From NCBI RefSeq assembly GCF_024137965.1, contig NZ_CP099975.1, positions 1,922,001-1,986,000 on the forward strand: a stretch of DNA of 64,000 nucleotides. Reading direction: 5' to 3'. A program made the translations under genes and the position numbers. The notes below the pieces were generated by a model. That model ran no database searches. It was not told the DNA's origin and saw only the letters and a program-made list of their open reading frames with translations. The DNA is from Halomonas sp. Y3 (GTDB lineage: Bacteria; Pseudomonadota; Gammaproteobacteria; Pseudomonadales; Halomonadaceae). Each line of letters starts with the position of its first letter. The first letter of the stretch is position 1. Of the stretch, positions 27,367 to 35,124 are shown one piece after another.

Positions 27367-28218
27367 ATGGCTGAGGGTAAGAGAGCGGGACGTACTCGCG
27401 TGGACCTGGCGGCCGAAGGGGTGCACTGGGACCCGGCGATGAGCTATGGCCAGTACCTGGCCCTGGAGCCGCTGCTGGCCTGCCAGACGCCATTGACCGA
27501 CGAGCACGACGAGATGCTGTTTATCGTCATTCATCAGGTCTCCGAGTTGTGGCTCAAGCAGTGCCTCCACGAGGCCCATGCCGCGGCGGCGCATATCGCC
27601 GCCGACCAGTTGAGGCCCGCTTTCAAGATGCTGGCCCGGGTGGCGCGCATTCAGGAGCAGATGATCCAGGCCTGGGAGGTGCTGGCCACCCTGACCCCGG
27701 CGGACTATGCGCGCTTCCGCGATAGCCTGGGGCAGAGCTCCGGCTTCCAGTCCTACCAGTACCGGGAGCTGGAGTTCTTGCTGGGCAACAAGCACCCCGA
27801 GTTGGTAGAGGTGCATCGCGGCCATCCCGAGCACTATCAGCGCCTTACCCAAATCCTCGAAGCCCCAAGCCTCTACGATACCTGCCTGCGCCTGCTGGCC
27901 CGGCGGGGCTTCGCCCTGCCCGACGAGGTGCTGGCGCGCGATTGGCGCGAGCCCTATGCCCCCCACCCCGAGGTGGAATCGGCCTGGGCTGCGGTCTATG
28001 GCGACACCGAGCGCCATTGGGACCTCTACGAGCTGGCCGAGAAGCTGGTGGACACCGAGTACCATTTCCAGCAGTGGCGTTTCAGCCATATGAAAACGGT
28101 GCAACGGATCATCGGCCACAAGCCCGGTACCGGCGGCACCAGCGGCGTCGGCTATCTCGCCAAGGCCCTGGAGCTGACCTTCTTCCCCGAGCTCTGGTCG
28201 GTGCGCACCCGGATGTAG
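27367..28218 (+). CDS. kynA: Tryptophan 2,3-dioxygenase
   Basis: A 283-residue haem dioxygenase that opens the indole ring of tryptophan to N-formylkynurenine. Typical motifs: MSYGQYLALEPLLACQTPL, DEMLFIVIHQVSELWLKQCL, SSGFQSYQYRELEFLLGNK, and WRFSHMKTVQRIIGHKPGTG with the haem-ligand His (FSHMKTV or IIGHKPG region) and substrate loop GTGGTSGVGYLAKAL. GGGAGGAGG lies six bases before the ATG. Together with the upstream formamidase it makes kynurenine. Confidence 0.96.
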   Translation: MAEGKRAGRTRVDLAAEGVHWDPAMSYGQYLALEPLLACQTPLTDEHDEMLFIVIHQVSELWLKQCLHEAHAAAAHIAADQLRPAFKMLARVARIQEQMIQAWEVLATLTPADYARFRDSLGQSSGFQSYQYRELEFLLGNKHPELVEVHRGHPEHYQRLTQILEAPSLYDTCLRLLARRGFALPDEVLARDWREPYAPHPEVESAWAAVYGDTERHWDLYELAEKLVDTEYHFQQWRFSHMKTVQRIIGHKPGTGGTSGVGYLAKALELTFFPELWSVRTRM

Positions 28219-28224
28219 GTGGCC

Positions 28225-28692
28225 TCAGGGCATGACCTTGAGAGGGCCGCCCTCCTTGAGAGTGTTCATGGCCACCTGTGTCGCGATATCGCGGATGCCC
28301 GCCATGGGGCTGATGGTGGTGGAGAGGAAGTGGGAAAGCTCGGCGAGGTCCGCCACCCTTACCTTGAGGATGAAGTCATGGCTGCCTGTCACGGCATGGC
28401 AGTCGATCACCTCATCCCGGGCCAACAGCGTCGCTACCGCCTCCTGGGGTGAGGCCATGCGTCCCTTGTCCATCGAGAGGAAAATAAAGGCGGTGACCTT
28501 GAGGCCCAGGGCCTCCGGGTCGAGGCGCAGGGCATGGCCCCGGATGACCCCGCTCTCCTCCAGGCGGGCGATGCGCCGGGAGCATTGGCTGGGAGAGAGG
28601 CTCACGGTTTCCGCCAGGGTGGCCAGGGTCAGGCGGGCGTCCCGCTGCAGGGCGTGAAGAATCCGCCGATCGTAGCGATCCAGGTTTTCCAT
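28225..28692 (-). CDS. Lrp/AsnC-family regulator, probable kynurenine-pathway regulator
   Basis: A 155-residue protein: winged helix-turn-helix at residues 4-60 (YDRRILHALQRDARLTLATL, SLSPSQCSRRIARLEESGVI) and an AsnC ligand domain after residue 70 (VIDCHAVTGSHDFILKVRV). It converges on kynA with a 6-bp gap and diverges from kynU. KynR in Pseudomonas is an Lrp-type kynurenine-responsive activator of kyn genes, and position and family support the same role. The shared intergenic region contains dyads (28692-28758). Confidence 0.82.
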   Translation of the reverse strand: MENLDRYDRRILHALQRDARLTLATLAETVSLSPSQCSRRIARLEESGVIRGHALRLDPEALGLKVTAFIFLSMDKGRMASPQEAVATLLARDEVIDCHAVTGSHDFILKVRVADLAELSHFLSTTISPMAGIRDIATQVAMNTLKEGGPLKVMP

Positions 28693-28758
28693 TGCGTAAA
28701 TCCATGATTAAGTGCAACAGGATTGCATAGACTGCCCGTTAGGCGGCGAATTACGCAA
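28692..28758. promoter_or_regulatory. Probable Lrp-type operator between the regulator and kynU
   Basis: Two nested dyads: TTGCGTAA (28692-28699) with TTACGCAA (28751-28758), and inside them TGCAA-N5-TTGCA (28713-28727). The 15-bp inner dyad has the form expected of an Lrp/AsnC site. The outer half-sites touch the regulator's own start codon, so it may control itself and kynU together. Confidence 0.5.
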
Positions 28759-28823
28759 GCCTTTCCCGCCCTATCCCTCCTAGAATCGGTTTTAGATACC
28801 CGATCGATTCCCTGGAGGACACC

Positions 28824-30056
28824 ATGACCCCGACTCTCGATAGCGTGCGCGAGCTGGATCGCCGCGATCCCCTGGCCGATTTCAAGGCCCGCTTTGCCCT
28901 GCCCGAGGGCGTGCTCTATCTGGATGGCAACTCCCTGGGAGCCCAGCCCGTGGCCGCCCGGGCGGCCCTGGATGCCACCCGGGATCAGTGGCGCGATGAG
29001 CTGATCAAGGGCTGGAACCAGGGCTGGTTCGATGCCCCGGAACGCCTTGGAGATCTCCTGGCGCCCTTGCTTGGCGCCAGCACTGGCGAAGTGATCGTCA
29101 GCGACAATATCACTCTCAATATCTTCAAGCTGCTGGGCTATATCACCGAGTCCCAGGGGCGTGCGCGGCCGGTGATCTTGAGCGAGGGGGGTAACTTTCC
29201 CACCGATGGCTATATCGCCCAGGGGCTGTGCCGCTTCGCTGGCCTCGAGCACCGGGTGTTGCCCGAGGGGGCGGATCTTGCCGACTACCTGGACGAGCGG
29301 GTCGCCGCCGTGGTGCTGAGCCAGGTCAACTACCGCACCGGCCGGCTGCGCGATATGGCCGCCATCACCGCCCAGGTGCATGAGCAGGGCGCCGAGATCG
29401 TCTGGGACCTGGCCCACTCGGCCGGGGCCCTGCCGGTGGACCTGCACGGCTGCGGCGCCAGCTACGCGGTGGGCTGCACCTACAAGTACCTCAATGGCGG
29501 CCCCGGCGCCCCGGCCTTCCTCTATGTGCGGCGCGACCGCTTGGGGACGAGTTGGCAGCCGCTCGCCGGCTGGCACGGCCACGCCGCGCCCTTCGCCTTC
29601 GACGGCGACTACGCCCCGGCCCCGGGCATCACCCGCTTTCGCACCGGTACCCACTCGGCGCTGATCTACGCTCCCCTGGAGGCCTCCCTGCGGCTTTGGC
29701 AGGAGGTCGACATGAGCGCCCTGCGCGAGAAGAGCCTGGCCCTCACCGAGCTGTTCCACGACTGCCTGGCCGAGCTGCTGGCGGCCGAGGGCATCGCGGA
29801 CATCACCCCGCCCCGGGCCGAGCGGGGCAGCCAGGTGGCCTTCGTCCACCCTGAACACGGCTATGCCATCGTTCAGGCGCTGATCGCCCGGGGGGTGGTC
29901 GGCGACTACCGCGAGCCGGGGCTGATGCGCTTCGGCTTCGCGCCCCTCTACCTCAGCTACGAGGACGTCTGGCAGGCGGCCCGCCACTTCCGCGAGGTGG
30001 TGGAGCGCCGCGAATACCTCGAGGTGCGTTTCCAGGTGCGCTCGGAAGTGACCTGA
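28824..30056 (+). CDS. kynU: Kynureninase
   Basis: A 410-residue PLP enzyme of the aminotransferase class V fold that splits kynurenine to anthranilate and alanine. The N-terminal LYLDGNSLGAQP, cofactor Asp region EIVWDLAHSAGALPVDLH and PLP lysine in CTYKYLNGGPGAPAFLYV are present. C-terminal RFGFAPLYLSYEDVWQAA is characteristic. TGGAGGACACC gives a strong ribosome site. Transcribed away from the Lrp-type regulator; no further gene is attached downstream. Confidence 0.95.
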   Translation: MTPTLDSVRELDRRDPLADFKARFALPEGVLYLDGNSLGAQPVAARAALDATRDQWRDELIKGWNQGWFDAPERLGDLLAPLLGASTGEVIVSDNITLNIFKLLGYITESQGRARPVILSEGGNFPTDGYIAQGLCRFAGLEHRVLPEGADLADYLDERVAAVVLSQVNYRTGRLRDMAAITAQVHEQGAEIVWDLAHSAGALPVDLHGCGASYAVGCTYKYLNGGPGAPAFLYVRRDRLGTSWQPLAGWHGHAAPFAFDGDYAPAPGITRFRTGTHSALIYAPLEASLRLWQEVDMSALREKSLALTELFHDCLAELLAAEGIADITPPRAERGSQVAFVHPEHGYAIVQALIARGVVGDYREPGLMRFGFAPLYLSYEDVWQAARHFREVVERREYLEVRFQVRSEVT

Positions 30057-30260
30057 GGAGCCCGCGATCCGACTGCGATCACCTCGACATACTCGAGCGC
30101 CCCGAGGCGCTTTTCGGCAGGGACATTACCCTGTCGAACAGCTATCGCATGCCGCTGGCAGGGGCTCTGGTATATCCCTGTGATCTGCCCGCTGCTGATC
30201 CTGGTGGTGATGCTGCGAAGCGTGATCTGAACCGGCTGCCGTGGATGCGCCCCCTCCAGC
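30057..30260. other. Gap with possible membrane-protein remnant
   Basis: About 200 bp between kynU and the convergent LysR gene. One plus-strand frame reads WQGLWYIPVICPLLILVVML and ends RSVI at a TGA near 30229, resembling a last transmembrane helix. No start, no other family feature; probably the tail of a lost transporter or chance. Confidence 0.3.
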
Positions 30261-31148
30261 TTACCCTGACGGGCGCTGACCACTGGCCAGACGCGCAATG
30301 GTGTCGGCAATTTTCCTGGAATCCCTTTCCCCTCGTCGAAAACTGCATATGACCGGTGTGGAAATCGCTCTGTCGGCCAGCGGGGCATACAGGATGCCCG
30401 AGCGCTGAATATTCTTGACCTGCTCCGGCACCAGGGTGATGCCTAGTCCCGATGCAACCAGGCCAAGTGCCGTCTGGAGTTCATTGGTCTCCTGTACAAC
30501 GCTGATGGCTAACCCTCTCTGGTAGAACAGGCCCTGGATCATATCCGCCAGGCTGGGGCGTGGCTGAGAGGGAAAGAGAATCAGTGGATAAGCTGCAAGC
30601 GCTTCCAGCGTTGGGTGAGTGCCGGCCAGGGGGTGGTGCTCCGGTAGTGCGGCCAGCAGCGGCTCATCGAACAGCACCTTCTGTTCCACCTCCGGGTCAT
30701 CGATCCTGAGCCTTCCGAATCCGATATCGATACGCCCCGTCTTGAGTGCGTGGACCTGCTGCACCGTGGTCAGCTCGATCAGGGTGAGTTCAATGTCGTC
30801 TTTTTCGCGTAGCTCCCTTGCCAGCAACGGCAGCTGGTCGTGAAAGACCGAAGGGACGAAGCCTATCCCCAGCCTGGCGAGCTGACGTTGCTCCATGCGC
30901 CGGATGGCCGTTGCCGTGGTCTCCACCTTGTCCAGGAGCTGTCGAGCCTGCTCGTGAAGGAAGCGGCCGGTGGCGGTCAGGGCAAGCCCCTGCGGGCTCC
31001 GGACGAAGAGGCGCGAGCCGAGTTCCTCCTCCAGGGCCTTGATCTTGCGGGAGAGCGGCGGCTGGGTCATATGCAGCCGCTCGGCGGCCCGGGTCAGGTT
31101 GAGTTCCTCGGCGACGATACAGAAAGTGCGTAGCTGACGCAGCTCCAT
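30261..31148 (-). CDS. LysR-family regulator of the CatR/BenM type
   Basis: A 295-residue LysR regulator. The N-terminal helix-turn-helix is LNLTRAAERLHMTQPPLSRKIKALEEELG. The effector domain contains IDIGFGRLRIDDPEVEQKVL and LGLVASGLGITLVPEQVKNI, features shared by CatR, CatM and BenM, which respond to cis,cis-muconate. It diverges from catB, as catR does in Pseudomonas. The dyad at 31150-31165, next to its start codon, is the likely site for activating catB and repressing itself. Confidence 0.88.
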   Translation of the reverse strand: MELRQLRTFCIVAEELNLTRAAERLHMTQPPLSRKIKALEEELGSRLFVRSPQGLALTATGRFLHEQARQLLDKVETTATAIRRMEQRQLARLGIGFVPSVFHDQLPLLARELREKDDIELTLIELTTVQQVHALKTGRIDIGFGRLRIDDPEVEQKVLFDEPLLAALPEHHPLAGTHPTLEALAAYPLILFPSQPRPSLADMIQGLFYQRGLAISVVQETNELQTALGLVASGLGITLVPEQVKNIQRSGILYAPLADRAISTPVICSFRRGERDSRKIADTIARLASGQRPSG

Positions 31149-31149
31149 T

Positions 31150-31165
31150 ATACCCTCCAGGGTAT
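31150..31165. promoter_or_regulatory. CatR/BenM-like operator
   Basis: ATACCCTCCAGGGTAT is a near-perfect dyad (ATACCCT-CC-AGGGTAT). BenM and CatM bind ATAC-N7-GTAT; this site has the same half-sites with an N8 spacer. It starts two bases beyond the LysR start codon and about 90 bp ahead of catB, the usual place for the high-affinity site. Confidence 0.6.
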
Positions 31166-31255
31166 GGCAAGGTGCCTAAACAATATTGGTTTCGTCATCG
31201 CGGGGCAATCACACTGCTCGTCATTCCCGATATTTCCCTGGACCGAGCCTTTCCT

Positions 31256-32374
31256 ATGACGACCGTGATTGACGCCATCGAGACGCTGCTGGTCGACCTG
31301 CCGACCATCCGTCCCCACAAGCTCTCCATGACCACCATGGCCTGCCAGACCCTGGTGATCGTGCGGATGCGCCACAGCGATTGCATCGAGGGCCTGGGGG
31401 AGGGCACCACCATCGGTGGATTGGCCTACGGCCCCGAGAGCCCCGAGAGCATCAAGTGCAACATCGACGCCTACCTGGCGCCGCTGCTGATCGGCCAGCC
31501 CTCCGGCAACGTCAACGCCCTGCGCGCCCTGCTCAACCGCCACGCCCGCGGCAACATGATCGCCAAGTCGGCGCTGGAGACCGCGCTGCTCGACGCCCAG
31601 GGCAAGCGCCTGGGCCTCTCCGTGGCCGAGCTTTTGGGCGGCGCCCGCCAGGCCCACCTGCCGGTGCTCTGGACCCTGGCCAGCGGCGATACCGCCAAGG
31701 ATATCGAGGAGGCGCAGCTGCGCCTCGAGCAGCGCCGCCACTGCGACTTCAAGCTGAAGATCGGCGCCAACCCGGTGAAACAGGACGTGCGCCACGTGGC
31801 CGCCATCAAGGAGGCCCTGGGCGATCGCGCCAGCGTGCGCGTCGACGTCAACCAGGCCTGGGACGAGTCCACCGCCGTCTACGGCATCCAGGCCCTGCAG
31901 GACGCCGGCATCGAGCTGATCGAGCAGGCGATTCCGGCCCGCGAGCACGCCGGCCTGATCCGCCTGGCCGACCGCTTCAACGTGCCGATGCTGGCCGACG
32001 AGGCGGTGCAGGACGCCCGCGATGGTCTCGATCTGGCCGCCGGCGGCTTCAGCGGCGCCTTTGCCCTGAAGACCGCCAAGTCCGGCGGCCTGCAGGGGGT
32101 GCTGGAACTGGCCCACGTGGCCCAGGCGGCCGGCATCGGCCTCTACGGCGGCACCCTGCTGGAGGGCACCATCGGCACCGCTGCCTCCCTGCACGCCTGG
32201 GCGACCCTGCCCGAGATGGCCTGGGGCACCGAGATGTTCGGCCCGCTGCTGCTCAAGGACGACATCGTCGTCGAGCCCCTCGAGTATCACGACTTCGGCG
32301 TCGAGCTGCCCCGTGGTCCTGGTCTCGGCATCACCCTCGACGAAGACAAGCTGGCGCACTACGCGCGCAAGTAA
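31256..32374 (+). CDS. catB: Muconate cycloisomerase CatB
   Basis: A 372-residue enolase-superfamily enzyme that converts cis,cis-muconate to muconolactone. The catalytic lysines are in CDFKLKIGANPVKQD (K-x-K), metal ligands in VRVDVNQAWDE, IELIEQAIPA and MLADEAVQDA, with KTAKSGGL following. ATG 31256 (MTTVIDAIETLLVDLPTIRP) matches the family start; the longer frame to 31172 overlaps the promoter. No strong Shine-Dalgarno is seen. catC follows 30 bp downstream. catA is not adjacent but sits at the end of the phenol operon. Confidence 0.95.
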   Translation: MTTVIDAIETLLVDLPTIRPHKLSMTTMACQTLVIVRMRHSDCIEGLGEGTTIGGLAYGPESPESIKCNIDAYLAPLLIGQPSGNVNALRALLNRHARGNMIAKSALETALLDAQGKRLGLSVAELLGGARQAHLPVLWTLASGDTAKDIEEAQLRLEQRRHCDFKLKIGANPVKQDVRHVAAIKEALGDRASVRVDVNQAWDESTAVYGIQALQDAGIELIEQAIPAREHAGLIRLADRFNVPMLADEAVQDARDGLDLAAGGFSGAFALKTAKSGGLQGVLELAHVAQAAGIGLYGGTLLEGTIGTAASLHAWATLPEMAWGTEMFGPLLLKDDIVVEPLEYHDFGVELPRGPGLGITLDEDKLAHYARK

Positions 32375-32404
32375 GAAACGACACGACAACCGGAGGATCG
32401 AGCC

Positions 32405-32695
32405 ATGCTGTTTCAGGTGGAAATGACCGTCAAGCTGCCCCCGTCCATGCCGGCCGAGCAGGCCGCCGAGATCAAGGCCACCGAGAAGGCCTACGCCCAG
32501 GAGCTGCAGCGCTCCGGCAAGTGGCGCCACCTGTGGCGCGTGGCCGGCAGCTACGCCAACGTCAGCATCTTCGACGTCGAGGACAACGCCGAGCTGCAGG
32601 AGATCATCTCCAACCTGCCGCTCTTCCCCTACATGGAGATCAGCGTCAAGCCGCTGTGCCGGCATCCGTCCTCGATTCGCGACGACGACAGCTGA
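32405..32695 (+). CDS. catC: Muconolactone delta-isomerase CatC
   Basis: A 96-residue protein that moves the double bond of muconolactone to give 3-oxoadipate enol-lactone. It matches the family along its length: MLFQVEMTVKLPPSMPAEQA, LQRSGKWRHLWRVAGSYANV and ISNLPLFPYMEISVKPL. CGGAGGATCGAGCC precedes the ATG. Last gene of catBC; a strong hairpin lies 16 bp after it. Confidence 0.95.
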   Translation: MLFQVEMTVKLPPSMPAEQAAEIKATEKAYAQELQRSGKWRHLWRVAGSYANVSIFDVEDNAELQEIISNLPLFPYMEISVKPLCRHPSSIRDDDS

Positions 32696-32711
32696 CGGAT
32701 AGTTGAGATTC

Positions 32712-32753
32712 AGCATGACAAGGCCCGCCAACCGGCGGGCCTTGTCATGCTGG
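32712..32753. terminator. Bidirectional terminator between catC and the sigma-54 regulator
   Basis: A perfect 19-bp stem (32712-32730 with 32735-32753, core AAGGCCCGCC/GGCGGGCCTT) closed by an AACC loop. The genes on both sides converge on it. Confidence 0.85.
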
Positions 32754-32785
32754 TAAATGTCGGCGAGCGGCGCTGTGAGGCACCG

Positions 32786-34501
32786 CTACAGCATGCACCG
32801 CTTCTTCAGCCGGTAGTCCAAGGCGGCCCGGCTCATGCCCAGGCGCCTTGCCGCTGCCGAGACGTTATGTCCAGCCTCCCGGTAGGCCTTCTCCAGCAAG
32901 GCCTGCTCCAGGGCGTCCAGCGACACCTCCGCCTCGAGTACCTGGTCGCACAGTGAGCTCAGGAGGTCGTCGCTGCCAGTCTCGCTGGCCTGGCCGATAT
33001 GTCCGCTCTCGCTCAGCGTCTGGCCCGCCTTATGGCCGGGATGCTGGCCAAACAGGGCCTGTTCGCTGACGGAGTTGCCGTCACCGGCGAGGATCACGCC
33101 CCGTTCGATCAGGTTCTGCAGTTCGCGGATATTGCCCGGCCAGCCATGAGCGCGCAGCAGGGCCATGGCCTGATCGCTGAAGCCCAGCGTCTTGACGTGG
33201 TAGTGGCACTCGAAGCGTTCCAGGAAGTGCTCGGCCAGTAGGGGAATATCGTCGCGGCGATCGCGAAGGGGAGGGATAACCACCGGGTAGGCGTTGAGTC
33301 GGTAGAAGAGGTCGGCGCGGAAGCGCCCGTCCTGTACGCGCTCCATCAGATCGCCATGGGTAGCGGCGACAATACGTACATCAATGGTGTAGCTCCGCTG
33401 GCCGCCAACCCTTTCTATCTGCTTTTCCTGGAGGGCTCTGAGCAGAGCGGCTTGGGCACGCGGTGATAGCTCGGCCAGCTCGTCCAGGAAGAGGGTGCCG
33501 CCGTCCGCCCGTTCGAAGCGCCCGGCACGCGACTGCACCGCACCGGTGTAGGCGCCCTTTTCGACGCCGAACAGCTCCGACTCGATCAGATCCGGAGGGA
33601 TGGCCGCGCAGTTGACCGCAACGAAGGGCCCCTCGGCCCGGTCGCTCTGCTGATGAGCCCGGTGAGCGAGGATCTCCTTGCCGGTACCGGTCTCGCCCAG
33701 CAGCAGGATCGGTACCTCCGAGCGGGCGGCGCGGTCGATCAGGTCCAGCGCCCCCAGGAAGGCGGGCGACTGGCCGATGGGGCGGTAGTGCTCATCGCCC
33801 TTGTGGCGGGCGATATCGTCTTCCAGGTAGGCGATGCGTGACTGCAGTTCGTAGAGCTCATCAATCAATGGGTCTTCGCGGAAGTGCTCAGCGAAGGTCG
33901 CATGATCCTCCCATTCATGGGCGGGGCGGCCAATGATCCGGCAGCGCGCGTCGCCTCGTCCCCGGCACTCCACCTCTCGATACTGAATCTCCTGGCCAAG
34001 GAACTGGCTCGAGTAGGCGCAGGCGTAACCCAGCTGCATCCAGCATACGGGCTCGCCCAGAGAGGACTCCAGCTGCTCGCTGATCGCTACCTCATAGGAG
34101 TCCTGCCACTCGAATTCGCCGTAGAAGTGGCCTCGGCTCGGATCGATCTCCAGGGCGAGGGGGATCACCTTGACCAGTCCCCGCAAGGAGTGGAGCTGGG
34201 GGCCGGTCAGGAAGCCATCTTCCACCGACATCTCCTGGCCGCGCACGGCGCGGGCCAGTTCGGCGTCTTTCAGGCCTGAATGATAGCCCAGCCGCAGGAA
34301 GAAGCTCTTGGCACGCTTCAGCCCTAGAGTACGAATGATCTCATGGCGGAAGGTGGCCATGGTGTGTAGCTGCATCAGCAGCATGCGTTGCTCTCCCAGC
34401 CATATCTGGCCCTCCCCGGGTAGAAAACGAAGCTTGTTGAGAATGTCGCGGCTGTCAGGGTAACGCGGGGTCACCTCATGGCTAGGCATGCTTATGGTCA
34501 T
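32786..34501 (-). CDS. dmpR: Phenol-sensing sigma-54 activator of the DmpR/MopR/XylR group
   Basis: A 571-residue regulator: XylR_N sensor (about 20-120), V4R (about 125-190), linker, AAA+ (about 245-470) and Fis-type helix-turn-helix (GHNVSAAARRLGMSRAALDY). Walker A GETGTGKE, the sigma-54 contact GAYTGA and DGGTLFLDEL are intact. Relative to MopR, the phenol-contact residues are kept (His104, Trp132), as are the zinc ligands Cys153, Glu176, Cys179 and Cys187 with identical spacing (offset -2). It should therefore sense phenol directly and switch on the divergent hydroxylase operon. Confidence 0.92.
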   Translation of the reverse strand: MTISMPSHEVTPRYPDSRDILNKLRFLPGEGQIWLGEQRMLLMQLHTMATFRHEIIRTLGLKRAKSFFLRLGYHSGLKDAELARAVRGQEMSVEDGFLTGPQLHSLRGLVKVIPLALEIDPSRGHFYGEFEWQDSYEVAISEQLESSLGEPVCWMQLGYACAYSSQFLGQEIQYREVECRGRGDARCRIIGRPAHEWEDHATFAEHFREDPLIDELYELQSRIAYLEDDIARHKGDEHYRPIGQSPAFLGALDLIDRAARSEVPILLLGETGTGKEILAHRAHQQSDRAEGPFVAVNCAAIPPDLIESELFGVEKGAYTGAVQSRAGRFERADGGTLFLDELAELSPRAQAALLRALQEKQIERVGGQRSYTIDVRIVAATHGDLMERVQDGRFRADLFYRLNAYPVVIPPLRDRRDDIPLLAEHFLERFECHYHVKTLGFSDQAMALLRAHGWPGNIRELQNLIERGVILAGDGNSVSEQALFGQHPGHKAGQTLSESGHIGQASETGSDDLLSSLCDQVLEAEVSLDALEQALLEKAYREAGHNVSAAARRLGMSRAALDYRLKKRCML

Positions 34502-34834
34502 GGCGTCACAGGGTAGTTGTTAGTGTTGTGTATTATACTTTTGTCGGATTTTTTCGTGTGATTCGGGTTTTCCGACCCGAACAGCATAAGGCGCCATTGC
34601 CTCAGGTTTCCAGTCTATGTTCTCGGAGGGTTTCTCGCCTCCTGCAGTTTTCATGAAATGGCCAAGCTGCTGCGCAGCAATTCATGGTTTCCTTGATTCG
34701 AAGAGAGTGTCATGAAGACTTTTTTCACCGGGCTTATCTTTTAGGTCATTGTTTTTGTTGTGTTATTTTTCGTTGTTCGCCGGCCTGGCACAGGCCTTGT
34801 AACGGTAGTGGGGAACTCAACTGGAGTGGAAACC
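34502..34834 (+). promoter_or_regulatory. Control region of the phenol hydroxylase operon with sigma-54 promoter
   Basis: This 333-bp gap separates the activator from its target operon. At 34786-34801 the sequence CTGGCAC-AGGCC-TTGTA matches the -24/-12 sigma-54 promoter (GG at 34787-34788). The -12 element is TTGT in place of TTGC. Transcription would start near 34812, about 23 bp before the first ATG. A perfect palindrome TGCTGCGCAGCA (34669-34680), about 115 bp upstream of the -24 element, is a candidate activator site. The A/T-rich stretch between them could bind IHF. Confidence 0.65.
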
Positions 34835-35074
34835 ATGTCCCAGTCGGCCATCCCCCATGCTCTGAAGCGCTACGTAAGAGTGCGGGAGCGTGGCGAGCGA
34901 TTCATCGAATTCGACTTCGCCATCGAGAACCCAGAGCTGTTCGTTGAGCTGATCATGCCGCCCGTGGCCTTCGAAGAGTTCTGTGACAGAAACAACGTGA
35001 CATTCATGAGCGATGAGCAGGCCAAGGCCGTCGATATTCAGATGGAGAAGTGGCGCTATAGCGTCAGCCACTGA
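34835..35074 (+). CDS. dmpK: Phenol hydroxylase assembly protein DmpK (P0)
   Basis: A 79-residue protein starting MSQSAIPHALKRYVRVRERG after GGAG. It matches the P0 subunit (FIEFDFAIENPELFVELIM, then FEEFCDRNNVTF). P0 is not part of the active complex but helps load iron into the oxygenase. First gene of the operon under the sigma-54 promoter; the longer open frame to 34760 would include the promoter and is rejected. Confidence 0.93.
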   Translation: MSQSAIPHALKRYVRVRERGERFIEFDFAIENPELFVELIMPPVAFEEFCDRNNVTFMSDEQAKAVDIQMEKWRYSVSH

Positions 35075-35124
35075 CGCCTGTATTAGACGGTAGACATCGC
35101 ACAACAATAAATGAGGAGTCCCCT

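Noticed and set aside
30149..30352. A 67-codon plus-strand frame between kynU and the LysR gene
   Set aside because: It runs into the 3' end of the LysR gene on the other strand, has no ribosome site and no family likeness.
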